A DNA stretch of 64,000 bases from a virus: the IMG/VR virus record IMGVR_UViG_3300025082_002282, positions 1-64,000 of that record; one strand, written 5' to 3'. The notes under the pieces were generated by a model, which worked only from the letters and a program-made list of their open reading frames with translations, was not told where the DNA came from and did not search any database. This document shows, one piece after another, positions 6,683-15,055 of this stretch. A program made the position numbers and the translations under genes. The stretch's first letter is position 1. Every line of letters starts with the position of its first letter.

Positions 6683-6974
6683 ATCGATAACTTCTAGCGA
6701 ATCATTAAAATTCTTAAAAGAAAAGCTTAGTGATTTAAAATACCTAGGGGTTAAGTGGGACAATCACAAGAAGACTCCCAGAACGAGGGACACATATCAA
6801 GTAACTATAGACAAAATTTCTGACGCTGCCATCGGGCGTTTAATCGAAAGTGATCATGTAAAAGACGTTTATTATAATCCATCTATGGCACCTCAAGGAT
6901 CGGGATATGGAATAAATCTTAGATATCGCCTGTATGTGTGTTACGAAAAGATTCCAATTAAAGGTATAAAATAA
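6663..6974 (+). CDS. Hypothetical protein (103 aa)
   Basis: ATG at 6663 inside the end of the zinc-ribbon gene, preceded by AAAAGGATGG. The product has a basic helical N-terminal half (SSESLKFLKEKLSDLKYLGVKW, then basic) and a beta-rich C-terminal half (VKDVYYNPS ... YGINLRYRLYVCYEK). No recognised family. The tight overlap suggests co-expression with the zinc ribbon. Confidence 0.55.
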   Translation: MTTIKNRSITSSESLKFLKEKLSDLKYLGVKWDNHKKTPRTRDTYQVTIDKISDAAIGRLIESDHVKDVYYNPSMAPQGSGYGINLRYRLYVCYEKIPIKGIK

Positions 6975-6975
6975 T

Positions 6976-7143
6976 ATGAAAGATAGAAGAAAAAGAATTG
7001 AGTTTCTTAAAATTGAAATAGAGAAATTAGAATTAGAAATTACCAATGCAGAAAGTTTTGGTAAAATGCACTTTGCGTCTAGGTTGCGCCTCATTCAAGA
7101 AAGAAAAAATAACATTTTAAATTCTTGGATTTTAAATTCCTAA
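6976..7143 (+). CDS. Small coiled-coil protein (55 aa)
   Basis: ATG at 6976, directly after the preceding stop. It begins MKDRRKRIEFLKIEIEKLEL and continues as a charged heptad-like helix to RLIQERKNNILNSW. It is almost entirely alpha-helical and coiled-coil-like. Its stop overlaps by four bases the 3' end of the convergent minus-strand protease gene. Function unknown. Confidence 0.5.
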   Translation: MKDRRKRIEFLKIEIEKLELEITNAESFGKMHFASRLRLIQERKNNILNSWILNS

Positions 7144-7937
7144 AGATCCATTTTTAAAAATTTTTTAAATCCTTTATTTATAAAGTCTGCCGTTGCTTTA
7201 TAACTAGAAGATAGTGTAACAATGTTAAACCTTGGATGCGTTGCAAAAAGAATTCCAATCAATCTCATTTGGCTATTAAAAATACCACTTCCGGAGCTGC
7301 CGCCGACAGCTGGTAACGTGACCATTGCATTATCTGATTCTGGTATTGGACCGCTATATCTTCCTTCAAATATGGGCATTGTTGGAGGATGAAAGATACC
7401 GGCCGGTGCCGAAAGGGCGAATACTTTATCTCCAACTTTTGGACCGGTTGTTGCAAGTAAGACACCTTTAGTATACAATCCTTTTGAGAACAGGAGACAC
7501 AGATCTCTTTTATTCCCAACACCGTTAACTGAATATATAACTTTAGCACTTCTTAATTCATTATATATATTCCTAACGTGCATTGAGATTTGGTATTTTT
7601 TAATCTCTGCAGCTGCAGCGGCACTTAAAGAAGATTGGCAAACGTGCCCGGCAGTAAGCAGCAGGGATCCCTTTCTAGCTATCCCTATAGAAACGCCCGA
7701 TCCAGCTGAGACAAAAGAGTCTCCTTTTTTGCATATAGTGTTGGTTTTTTTTCGACATTCTAAAACTTTTAGAGTTTTGTAAATTTTAACAAAAGCTTTT
7801 GTAGGAACAGCGACATGTCCAATTGTCTCTGTTTGAATTGTGGTTTCTTTATCTGTCGCATATCTCTCTATGAGGTCCTGTGATCCCCCACAAGATAAAA
7901 ATAATATGGGGATCAACAACATCAGTCTATTTCGCAT
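7140..7937 (-). CDS. Lipoprotein trypsin-like serine protease
   Basis: 265 residues on the minus strand, start ATG at 7937-7935 with GGAG upstream (7942-7945). A lipoprotein signal is visible: basic start MRNR, hydrophobic core, and FLSC with Cys16 followed by GG, predicting lipidation and probably outer-membrane sorting. The catalytic motifs of the chymotrypsin fold follow: LLTAGHVC (H98), KRDLCLL (D145) and VGGSSGSG (S215). It would sit in the host envelope during infection. Possible roles are superinfection exclusion, receptor processing or envelope weakening; none is shown. It is the only convincing minus-strand gene here, so it is independently expressed. Confidence 0.8.
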   Translation of the reverse strand: MRNRLMLLIPILFLSCGGSQDLIERYATDKETTIQTETIGHVAVPTKAFVKIYKTLKVLECRKKTNTICKKGDSFVSAGSGVSIGIARKGSLLLTAGHVCQSSLSAAAAAEIKKYQISMHVRNIYNELRSAKVIYSVNGVGNKRDLCLLFSKGLYTKGVLLATTGPKVGDKVFALSAPAGIFHPPTMPIFEGRYSGPIPESDNAMVTLPAVGGSSGSGIFNSQMRLIGILFATHPRFNIVTLSSSYKATADFINKGFKKFLKMDL

Positions 7938-7957
7938 ATTGTCTCCTATATATTAAG

Positions 7958-7965
7958 TATAAATA
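7958..7965 (+). promoter_or_regulatory. Possible T4-type late promoter (TATAAATA)
   Basis: Exact TATAAATA in the 64-base divergent gap between the minus-strand protease and the gene at 8002, placed to give a leader of about 30 nt with an AGGA ribosome binding site. This octamer is the T4 late promoter core read by gp55, and a gp55-like gene is at 35678. The sequence is AT-rich, so a chance hit is quite possible; other copies lie inside genes. Confidence 0.35.
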
Positions 7966-8001
7966 AAAGAATATTTTTTTTTAATTAAAAAGGAAAACAC
8001 A

Positions 8002-8232
8002 ATGAAAGAGTACGCTATAGCTGTTATTTTAATGTCATCGCCCCCGGTGGTGAGCAATACGAACGAACAACTCGTCTTAGACGGCAAGAATCAAGAGTCA
8101 GTTGTTTCAAAATATATGAAGCCAATATCTTCGTATCAAAAAATCAACCCAGGAAAAAGAAGTCAAAGTGCCGCGTTTTCTAACTTTACTTACACTACTC
8201 TCCCTACTAGTTGGGTAAAAGTTAAGAGATAG
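8002..8232 (+). CDS. Hypothetical protein (76 aa)
   Basis: ATG at 8002 with AGGAAAACACA upstream. It begins MKEYAIAVILMSSPPVVSNT, a short hydrophobic start that could be a weak signal or nothing, followed by a Ser/Lys-rich polar tail (KINPGKRSQSAAFSN, ending SWVKVKR). No family recognised. It probably shares a transcript with the downstream phoH. Confidence 0.45.
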   Translation: MKEYAIAVILMSSPPVVSNTNEQLVLDGKNQESVVSKYMKPISSYQKINPGKRSQSAAFSNFTYTTLPTSWVKVKR

Positions 8233-8246
8233 CATATTTATTATAG

Positions 8247-9590
8247 GTGGAAGTGAGCAAAGATAAATTGTCAAAAACATACGTCCTCGATACTAATGTA
8301 TACCTAACAGATTCTAAATCTCTAGAATCATTTGGAGAAGATAACATCATTATCCCGCTCAAGGTGCTGGACGAAGTGGATAAGCATAAAAAACGTCAAG
8401 ACCCCGTCGGCGTCCATGCTAGAAATATAATAAGAAAATTAGACAAACTTAGGGAACACGGCAATCTCCACCAGGGTGTAAAAATAGGAGATGGAAAGGG
8501 AATAGTGTTTGCAAAAAGTTATGATCCATTCGCTCTTCCTGATGACCTAGATTTAGAAAATGCAGATAATCAAATAATTGCAACAGCACTTTCGGAAAAA
8601 AACAATAATCCCGACAGAGATATAATTGTAGTTTCCCGCGATATTAATATGAGAGTTAAGTGTGACTCTTTGGGGCTGGAGTGCGAAGATTATAATATAG
8701 AACAGGTAGTGGAGGATATAAGTGGGTTATATACAGGGTTTAAAACGCACCTAGTGGATGACCAAATAATAGACAATGTTTATAATGACAACCCAGTATA
8801 TCTTGACGAAGATGAAATAAAGGTTAACCCTAATCAGTTTGTGATGTTGGTGTCTAGTTCTAACGAGAAAAAAACTGCTCTGGTAAGATTTCTATCTTAT
8901 GAACAGCCACTTAAGAAAGTTAGAACATTTACAAAAGGAAAAGTATGGGGACTTAAGCCCAGAAATAAGGAGCAATCTTTTGCTCTAGATTTATTGATGG
9001 ACCCGCAAGTTCCAGTGGTATCTTTAATAGGCAAAGCGGGGTCAGGCAAAACTTTGTTGGCACTAGCATCTGCTTTGCACCAAACGTTCGGGGAGGTGGC
9101 TAACGACCGCATGTATAATAGAATTGTTGTTACTAAGCCCGTCGAGCCAGTAGGCAAGGATATCGGATTTTTGCCTGGCACAATGGAGGAGAAAATGATG
9201 CCATGGCTGGCTCCAATACAAGATAATTTACAATTTCTTTTCGGAAATGATAAAATGACTCTAGAGATGCACATGGAAGAGGGTCGCATCGAGGTTGAAG
9301 CCATGACTTATATAAGGGGCAGGTCGATTTCAAATGCTTTCATCATAATAGACGAAGCTCAGAATATGAATCGTCATGAAATCAAGACTGTTTTGACAAG
9401 AGTGGGAGAGGGAACAAAAATAATTTTAACAGGAGATATAGAACAGATCGATAATGTCTATATTGACGGAACAAACAATGGACTCTCGTACATCGTGGAA
9501 AAATTTAAAGATCAAGATATTGCTGGACACATAACCCTGTTTAAGGGAGAAAGGTCCAAAGTTGCAACTGTAGCAGCTAAACTATTATAA
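8247..9590 (+). CDS. phoH: PIN-PhoH ATPase (PhoH2 type)
   Basis: 447 residues from GTG 8247; a second GTG at 8253 has better spacing from AGG (8245-8247) and may be the true start. The N-terminal PIN nuclease domain shows YVLDTNVYL (D15) and further acidic residues (ENADNQIIA, IVVSRDINM). The C-terminal PhoH ATPase has Walker A GKAGSGKT (262-269), TKPVEPVGKDIGFLPG, and Walker B IIIDEAQNM (366-374). PIN-PhoH proteins are helicase/RNase-like enzymes acting on RNA. The gene is widespread in T4-like marine phages and is not good evidence of phosphate control by itself. Confidence 0.9.
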   Translation: MEVSKDKLSKTYVLDTNVYLTDSKSLESFGEDNIIIPLKVLDEVDKHKKRQDPVGVHARNIIRKLDKLREHGNLHQGVKIGDGKGIVFAKSYDPFALPDDLDLENADNQIIATALSEKNNNPDRDIIVVSRDINMRVKCDSLGLECEDYNIEQVVEDISGLYTGFKTHLVDDQIIDNVYNDNPVYLDEDEIKVNPNQFVMLVSSSNEKKTALVRFLSYEQPLKKVRTFTKGKVWGLKPRNKEQSFALDLLMDPQVPVVSLIGKAGSGKTLLALASALHQTFGEVANDRMYNRIVVTKPVEPVGKDIGFLPGTMEEKMMPWLAPIQDNLQFLFGNDKMTLEMHMEEGRIEVEAMTYIRGRSISNAFIIIDEAQNMNRHEIKTVLTRVGEGTKIILTGDIEQIDNVYIDGTNNGLSYIVEKFKDQDIAGHITLFKGERSKVATVAAKLL

Positions 9591-9603
9591 CAAAGGAGTT
9601 AAA

Positions 9604-9918
9604 ATGAAAGTTGAGTTTACAGATAACAGTGAGTTAGAAGAAGGTGGAACCATCAAGGAAAATGTAGAACCGACCACCGAAATGAAAAGTTGGATGGTCA
9701 ACTATGTTGGAGAAAAGACCAATCCGGAAGATGATCAAGTAACGGTTGAAATGATCGTAGAAACCATGGCAAAAGAATTTCCAGAATTTCTTATGGCCAT
9801 CGCAGAAGAAAATTGGATAAGAGGATATCATCAGGCACTTGAAGATGTCACGGAAGGAGAGAGATTGCAGAGAGAGTCATCTTTGGTCTCCTCCGACAAA
9901 GAGGAAGAAGTTGATTGA
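9604..9918 (+). CDS. Acidic hypothetical protein (104 aa)
   Basis: ATG at 9604 after AAAGGAGTTAAA, a strong ribosome binding site. It is very acidic, with a central helical section (VEMIVETMAKEFPEFLMAIAEENWIRGYHQALED) and an acidic tail (SSDKEEEVD). The WIRGYHQALEDV motif looks conserved in phage proteins, but I cannot name the family. The end overlaps the next gene. Confidence 0.55.
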   Translation: MKVEFTDNSELEEGGTIKENVEPTTEMKSWMVNYVGEKTNPEDDQVTVEMIVETMAKEFPEFLMAIAEENWIRGYHQALEDVTEGERLQRESSLVSSDKEEEVD

Positions 9919-10612
9919 AAACTACATAAAGGAAACTAATAAAAAATCCAGACAAGCATCGGGAGAAGATCAGTTTGGGTCTATTCAAGTAATAATGAAA
10001 GATCATTTTAGTACAAGAAATATTGATCTAGATGTTGTTCTTGGTGAAGTATCTAGCAAGGTCCCTCCTGCGTATCTGGAGTATATTGATTATATTATGA
10101 TTGGACACTTTGAAGAGTTAACTAAAAAAAGTGTCAATGCGGCTTATATGGACGGAGCGATATATGTCACCAATGAACAAGATGATGAGAGCGACATGAT
10201 AGATGACCTTGTTCATGAAATCGCCCACGCCGCCGAGGAAAACAACTTTATAGAGATATATTCTGATGGTAACTTGGAATCGGAGTTTTTGTCCAAGAGG
10301 GAGAGATTATATCACTTGTTAGAATCGGAAAAGGACTTAGATATAGAATATCAAGATTTTAAAAATCCCGAATATTCTAAAGAATTTGATGAGGTGCTGT
10401 TTTATCAAATTGGATACCCACTTCTAGCCGCGATAAGTGTTAATCTTTTTTATTCTCCATATGCGGCAACTTCCCTGAGAGAATACTTCGCCAGTGGGTT
10501 CGAGACTTTTTACAACAAAAAAGATTTTAATAGATTAGCATCTATTAGTCCGATTTTGTTTGACAAACTAGAAAAATTAAACTATAATAAGGAGAAAGAA
10601 TATGGAATTTAA
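9911..10612 (+). CDS. Putative zinc metallopeptidase (HExxH)
   Basis: I prefer the TTG at 9911, which has GAGG at 9901-9904 and overlaps the previous stop; ATG 9845 or TTG 9839 would give a longer basic N-terminus overlapping the upstream gene by about 75 bases. The motif DLVHEIAHAAEE supplies two zinc-binding His and the catalytic Glu (residues 102-106 from TTG 9911). A later REYFASGFETFY contains Glu residues that could be the third ligand. This suggests a gluzincin-like peptidase. There is no signal peptide, so it is cytoplasmic or virion-borne. The substrate is unknown. Confidence 0.6.
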   Translation: MIENYIKETNKKSRQASGEDQFGSIQVIMKDHFSTRNIDLDVVLGEVSSKVPPAYLEYIDYIMIGHFEELTKKSVNAAYMDGAIYVTNEQDDESDMIDDLVHEIAHAAEENNFIEIYSDGNLESEFLSKRERLYHLLESEKDLDIEYQDFKNPEYSKEFDEVLFYQIGYPLLAAISVNLFYSPYAATSLREYFASGFETFYNKKDFNRLASISPILFDKLEKLNYNKEKEYGI

Positions 10613-10961
10613 GATAATTGAAAATACTTTGAATAGAGTAAAAGTATCGGTTAAAATAATAAAGAGATCGTTAGCTGTAGATCCAAACACACACGTCGAT
10701 ACACAAGACGTTGCAGACTTCCTCAAGAGGGAGGGTGTAGACTTTGCCAATTGCATTGGGGAAACGGTGTTGGATAATTATAGTGACAATCCAAAGTTGG
10801 AAGGTGAGTGGGTTTTCAACAAGAATGTGCAAGTCCCCACTCAAAAGAAAAGGAAGACAAATGTCCCAGTTGCAACAGGCACAACAAAGAGAAGAAGAAA
10901 GCCTAAAACAAAGACCGAACCTCAAAAAAATCAGCTTCTCAGAACTGAAAATATGGAATGA
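10602..10961 (+). CDS. Hypothetical protein with basic tail (119 aa)
   Basis: ATG at 10602 behind AAGGAGAAAGAAT, overlapping the previous gene by 11 bases. The first 75 residues form a small mixed domain (MEFKIIENTLNRVKVSVKII ... DFLKREGVDFANCIGETVLDN ... GEWVFNK). The last 45 are Lys/Arg/Thr-rich and probably disordered (TKRRRKPKTKTEPQKNQ), compatible with nucleic-acid binding. Its 3' 100 bases overlap the start of the nuclease gene in another frame. No family recognised. Confidence 0.55.
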   Translation: MEFKIIENTLNRVKVSVKIIKRSLAVDPNTHVDTQDVADFLKREGVDFANCIGETVLDNYSDNPKLEGEWVFNKNVQVPTQKKRKTNVPVATGTTKRRRKPKTKTEPQKNQLLRTENME

Positions 10962-11685
10962 GTGTCCATTCAAACATAAGTTAATTTATCTAGATGGGAT
11001 AAAGAAGTTTAAGGGCAATGAATACACTGCATTTGGCACCGCCATTCATCACGTTTGCGAATTAAAAGTACAAGATTCCACTATCAACGGTGAAGACTCT
11101 TTTAAGAAAAAATTCGTAGAAGAAATTAAAAATCTAGAATTAGAAGAAATTAATAAAAAATTAGTTGTAGAAATGGTAGAACAAGGAAAGAACTTAGTAA
11201 AATATATTCTTCCCGAGCTAGAGAGAACCTTCGAAAAATACGAAGTGGTCTCGGTGGAGGAGCAAATTTTTGAAGGGATTACCGAGTTTGAAACAGATTT
11301 TAATTTTAAAGGATTCATTGATCTGGTAATTAAGACACCAGACGACAGATATCATGTAATAGATTGGAAAACGTGCTCTTGGGGTTGGGACGCGCAAAGG
11401 AAATCGGAAAAGATGACAGTATATCAATTGAGCTTTTACAAGAATTATTTTTGTAAAAAACACAATATCGATCCGGATAATGTAGATACCTATTTTGCCC
11501 TTTTGAAGAGGACAGCTAAAAAAAACAACGCTGAAATATTCAAGGTCACGAATGGCAAAAAGAGGGTAGCAAACGCCGTAGACTTATTATATCGAGCATT
11601 AACACATATTAATAGTAAAAATTACATTAAAAATAAGCTATCATGTAAAAGATGTGAATTCTATAAATCTTCTCACTGCCCATAA
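10861..11685 (+). CDS. PD-(D/E)XK nuclease, Cas4/RecB-like with Fe-S cysteines
   Basis: 274 residues from ATG 10861, chosen for its AGGAAG ribosome binding site; upstream in-frame starts lack one. RecB-family motifs are clear: FSELKIWNECPFKHKLIY (25-43), GTAIHHVCE (59-67), GFIDLVI (D154), VIDWKT (D168, K170), and YQLSFY (Q189...Y193). Four cysteines (C35, C262, C265, C273) match the 4Fe-4S layout of Cas4/AddB-type nucleases. It is probably a 5'-to-3' or structure-specific exonuclease for recombination or DNA processing. There is no CRISPR locus in the window. It directly precedes the glycan island. Confidence 0.8.
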   Translation: MSQLQQAQQREEESLKQRPNLKKISFSELKIWNECPFKHKLIYLDGIKKFKGNEYTAFGTAIHHVCELKVQDSTINGEDSFKKKFVEEIKNLELEEINKKLVVEMVEQGKNLVKYILPELERTFEKYEVVSVEEQIFEGITEFETDFNFKGFIDLVIKTPDDRYHVIDWKTCSWGWDAQRKSEKMTVYQLSFYKNYFCKKHNIDPDNVDTYFALLKRTAKKNNAEIFKVTNGKKRVANAVDLLYRALTHINSKNYIKNKLSCKRCEFYKSSHCP

Positions 11686-11696
11686 AGGAAACAACT

Positions 11697-12962
11697 ATGA
11701 AAAAAATTAAAGTCTTTATTATTTCAGACAGTCCACTTGCCCCTTCCGGGGTAGCTGGACAAACAAGATATATGATCGAGGGTTTGTTGCAAACTGGTAG
11801 GTTTAAATTTGTTTGTTTCGGCGGTGCAATAAAGCATGCTGATTACAAACCAATTACAACGGAAGAATATGGCGATGACTGGGTGATACACCCTATTGAC
11901 GGATACGGCAATCAAGAGTCAGTTAGAACGCTATTGCAACAAGAAAAGCCAGATATAATGTGGATTATGACGGACCCGCGCTTTTGGCCATGGCTGTGGG
12001 AGATTGAGAACGAAGTAAGATCTGTCGTCCCGCTTGTATATTATCACGTATGGGATAACTTTCCTGCTCCAAAATTTAACAGAGACTTTTACATGTCTAA
12101 TGATTTAATAGCTACGATAAGTAAGCTAACAGACGAGATCGTTGCCGAAGTAGCACCAGAGGTGCAAAGACTTAGGATTCCTCACACAACCAACGTACAT
12201 GTATTCAAGAGATTACCCGATGAAGAAATAAAAGATTTTAGAAGAAAAAACAAATTAGCATATAAGAAAAACGGAGATCCAAAGACACTCTTCTTTTGGA
12301 ACAATAGAAATGCCAGAAGAAAGCAGTCCGGCACTGTTCTTTGGTGGTTCTCTGAATTCCTAGAAAAGGTTGGAAAAGATAATGCCGCTATCATCATGCA
12401 TACAGAACCAAAAGATCCAAATGGTCAAGATTTGGAGGCTATCATTGCGGAGACAAATATGGTTGATGGTCAGGCATTATTATCTGTTAACAAGCTCACC
12501 TTGAGTGATCTTGCAATGCTCTACAACGTTTGTGATTGCACAATTAATATTTCAGATGCTGAAGGCTTTGGGCTGGCAACGCTGGAGTCTTTATCCTGTG
12601 AAACTCCGATAATTGTTAACATGACAGGAGGTCTCCAGGAGCAAGTCACAGACGGTGAAAATTGGTTTGGAATAGGGCTCGAACCAAAATCTAAATCAAT
12701 TATAGGGTCTCAGCAAGTGCCCTATATTTACGAGGATAGAATTTCTAAAGAAGATTTTATAAATGCTTTAGAAAAAATCTACAACATGACAGAGGAAGAC
12801 AGAAGAGCATTGGGCGCAGCTGGCCGTCAACATGTGTTAAATAATTATGGATTTGACAGCTATATTGATACTTGGGACGAAACTTTAACAAGAATCCATG
12901 AAGAGGGCGGCTCGTGGGAAACTAGGAAACATAAAGCTTGGGATATGGTGGAAATAAAATGA
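11697..12962 (+). CDS. Glycosyltransferase, GT-B fold (GT4-like)
   Basis: 421 residues, with an AAAGGAAAC ribosome binding site; first gene of the glycan island. The N-terminus KVFIISDSPLAPSGVAGQTRYMIEGLL is a typical GT-B donor/acceptor loop. The C-terminal half has the nucleotide-sugar motif DAEGFGLATLESLSCETPIIV (about 285-305), the E-x7-E pattern of family 4. The sugar and acceptor cannot be read from sequence. The stop overlaps the next start as ATGA. Confidence 0.8.
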   Translation: MKKIKVFIISDSPLAPSGVAGQTRYMIEGLLQTGRFKFVCFGGAIKHADYKPITTEEYGDDWVIHPIDGYGNQESVRTLLQQEKPDIMWIMTDPRFWPWLWEIENEVRSVVPLVYYHVWDNFPAPKFNRDFYMSNDLIATISKLTDEIVAEVAPEVQRLRIPHTTNVHVFKRLPDEEIKDFRRKNKLAYKKNGDPKTLFFWNNRNARRKQSGTVLWWFSEFLEKVGKDNAAIIMHTEPKDPNGQDLEAIIAETNMVDGQALLSVNKLTLSDLAMLYNVCDCTINISDAEGFGLATLESLSCETPIIVNMTGGLQEQVTDGENWFGIGLEPKSKSIIGSQQVPYIYEDRISKEDFINALEKIYNMTEEDRRALGAAGRQHVLNNYGFDSYIDTWDETLTRIHEEGGSWETRKHKAWDMVEIK

Positions 12963-15055
12963 AGTATAAAGTTATTGTAGAAGGACCGGCACTAACACAA
13001 TCCGGATATGGGGAACATACGAGGTTAGTATTGAGATCATTGCGTGCGAGAGAAGATCTTTTAGATGTCTACCTGTCTCCCTTAAATTGGGGAACCACTT
13101 CGTGGATTCTAGGAAATTCAGAAGAGAGGGAGTGGATGTCCACTTTACAACAAAAGCTGGAAGCCCTTCCAGAAAATGAAAGAAAATTTGATTTTCACAT
13201 AAGGGTTGGGATTCCAAACGAGTTTAATAGACTGGCACCGTATGCTGTTACGGTCACTGCTGGTATCGAAACAACAAAGGTTGCTCCCAAGTGGATTGAA
13301 AAAAGTCATGAAATGGACAGGCTAGTTGTTCCTTCCGAATTTGCTAAGTGGGTTTTTGAAAATACAAAGTACGAAGTCCAAGATGAGAATGGAACAAAGA
13401 CTCTTTTAGGGTGTGGGTCTCCTGTGGATGTTGTGCCTTATCCAGTAGGGAGTCTGGAAAAAGATGAGAATTTTAAGTTAGACCTAGAAACAGACTTTAA
13501 CTATCTTATGGTGGCACAGTGGTCAATTAGGAAAAATCTTGAGAACACTTTAAGATGGTTTATCGAAGAATTCAAGAATGAAGACGTTGGATTGGTTATA
13601 AAAACAAACACTGCTAAGAATAGTTATATGGACAAGTCCTTTACTAAGAAAAAGTTAGAAATGTTTTTGGGCCAAAAGGAATTTCGAGATCGAAAATGCA
13701 GAATATATTTTTTGCACGGAGATATGACCCGCGAAGAACTCAATTCCTTGTACACCCATCCAAAGATCAAGGCAATAATCAGTGCAACTCACGGCGAAGG
13801 TTTTGGGCTACCCTTATTCGAAGCGGCTTGTAACGGACTTCCTGTCCTTGCTACTGGATGGAGCGGTCATTTAGATTTTCTTTATGCTCCTGTAAAAACA
13901 AAGGGGAAGGGCGGCAAGCCGAAGAAAAAAGCCCTTTTCGCGAGAGTTGATTATGTTTTAGCACCTGTGCAAAAAGAAGCCATCTGGAAGGACATACTTC
14001 CCGAAGGATCTATGTGGTCTTACCCCAATAAAGTTGATTTTAAGAAAAAACTCCGAGCACTTCACACCAACAATGGGGTATATGTGTCCTGGGCTAAAAA
14101 ACTTAAAACACATATACTTAAGAATTATTCGGAAGAAGAGGTGCTGAAAAATATGTTGGCGGCTGTAATCCCCCAAACCATATTAAACCCACCAGAATAT
14201 GTTTATGTTAGTGACGCCTTCGCAGGACAATATCAAGGCGGTGCTGAAATGAGCTTGCAAACCATAATTGAGAATTCTCCATCTAAGCAGATCGGAGCGA
14301 TAAACTCTAATCTCTTGAATGAGAAGCTCATTTCAGATAATAAAAAAGCAAAATGGATTTTTGGTAATATCGCGAATATGTCTCCTGAAATTTTTGAGTT
14401 GATTCAAAAACATGAGATTGAATATTCATTTATTGAATTTGATTATAAATTTTGCAAACATCGCAATCCTCTTTTATACGAGATGGTTGAAGGCGAAAAG
14501 TGCGACTATGGTGAAACGGAACAGGGTGGAAGGATAAAAAGATTTGTTGAAAATGCTAAATCTATATTTTTCATGTCAGAAAAACAGAAACAAATTTATC
14601 TTGAATCGATAAACATTGCCGATTCCGGAAAGGTGCATGTTTTGTCCTCGTTGTTTGGAAAAGAGTTCTTCGAGGTTGTGGAATCTTTCAGAGAACAAGC
14701 AAAGGGAAGAAAGAAGGGCAATTGGGTGGTTTTGGGATCCGATAGTTGGGTCAAGGGTGCTCAAGAGTCTGAAGAGTGGTGTAAGAAAAACAATCTAGAA
14801 TACGAAGTATTGTGGGGATTAAAACCGATACAATTTCTAGAAAAGTTGGCTCTATCTAAGGGCGTGTGTTTCAAGCCAGGAGGATTAGACACGTGTCCTA
14901 GATTTATAATTGAGGCAAAGTTGCTAGGGTGTGAACTGGAATTAAATGAGAACGTTCAACACCGCGAAGAAGAATGGTTTAACAAAGATCATGAGGAAAT
15001 CGTAGAATATCTCAAATCTAGACCGTCTTATTTTTGGGAGAACGCATTTTGTTAA
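12959..15055 (+). CDS. Two-domain glycosyltransferase (GT4-like plus second GT-B-like half)
   Basis: 698 residues from ATG 12959 in an ATGA overlap. The first 400 residues form a GT-B enzyme (KVIVEGPALTQSGYGEHTR at the start; ATHGEGFGLPLFEAACNGLPVL at about 278-298). The second part from about 413 (YVYVSDAFAGQYQGGAEMS) is a separate GT-like module with SIFFMSEKQKQIYL, WVVLGSDSWVKGAQES and CFKPGGLDTCPRFIIEAKLLG. Such tandem proteins may add two sugars or bind two substrates. The second half lacks a clear E-x7-E motif, so it may be a weaker or structural domain. Confidence 0.75.
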   Translation: MKYKVIVEGPALTQSGYGEHTRLVLRSLRAREDLLDVYLSPLNWGTTSWILGNSEEREWMSTLQQKLEALPENERKFDFHIRVGIPNEFNRLAPYAVTVTAGIETTKVAPKWIEKSHEMDRLVVPSEFAKWVFENTKYEVQDENGTKTLLGCGSPVDVVPYPVGSLEKDENFKLDLETDFNYLMVAQWSIRKNLENTLRWFIEEFKNEDVGLVIKTNTAKNSYMDKSFTKKKLEMFLGQKEFRDRKCRIYFLHGDMTREELNSLYTHPKIKAIISATHGEGFGLPLFEAACNGLPVLATGWSGHLDFLYAPVKTKGKGGKPKKKALFARVDYVLAPVQKEAIWKDILPEGSMWSYPNKVDFKKKLRALHTNNGVYVSWAKKLKTHILKNYSEEEVLKNMLAAVIPQTILNPPEYVYVSDAFAGQYQGGAEMSLQTIIENSPSKQIGAINSNLLNEKLISDNKKAKWIFGNIANMSPEIFELIQKHEIEYSFIEFDYKFCKHRNPLLYEMVEGEKCDYGETEQGGRIKRFVENAKSIFFMSEKQKQIYLESINIADSGKVHVLSSLFGKEFFEVVESFREQAKGRKKGNWVVLGSDSWVKGAQESEEWCKKNNLEYEVLWGLKPIQFLEKLALSKGVCFKPGGLDTCPRFIIEAKLLGCELELNENVQHREEEWFNKDHEEIVEYLKSRPSYFWENAFC

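Noticed and set aside
7145-7165. Bidirectional terminator between converging genes at 7140-7143
   Set aside because: Only an AT-only palindrome (ATTTTTAAAAAT) inside the protease gene; no GC stem or clear U tract.
10861-11685. Cas4 of a CRISPR system
   Set aside because: Motifs fit Cas4/RecB nucleases, but there is no repeat array or other cas gene; a phage recombination nuclease is simpler.
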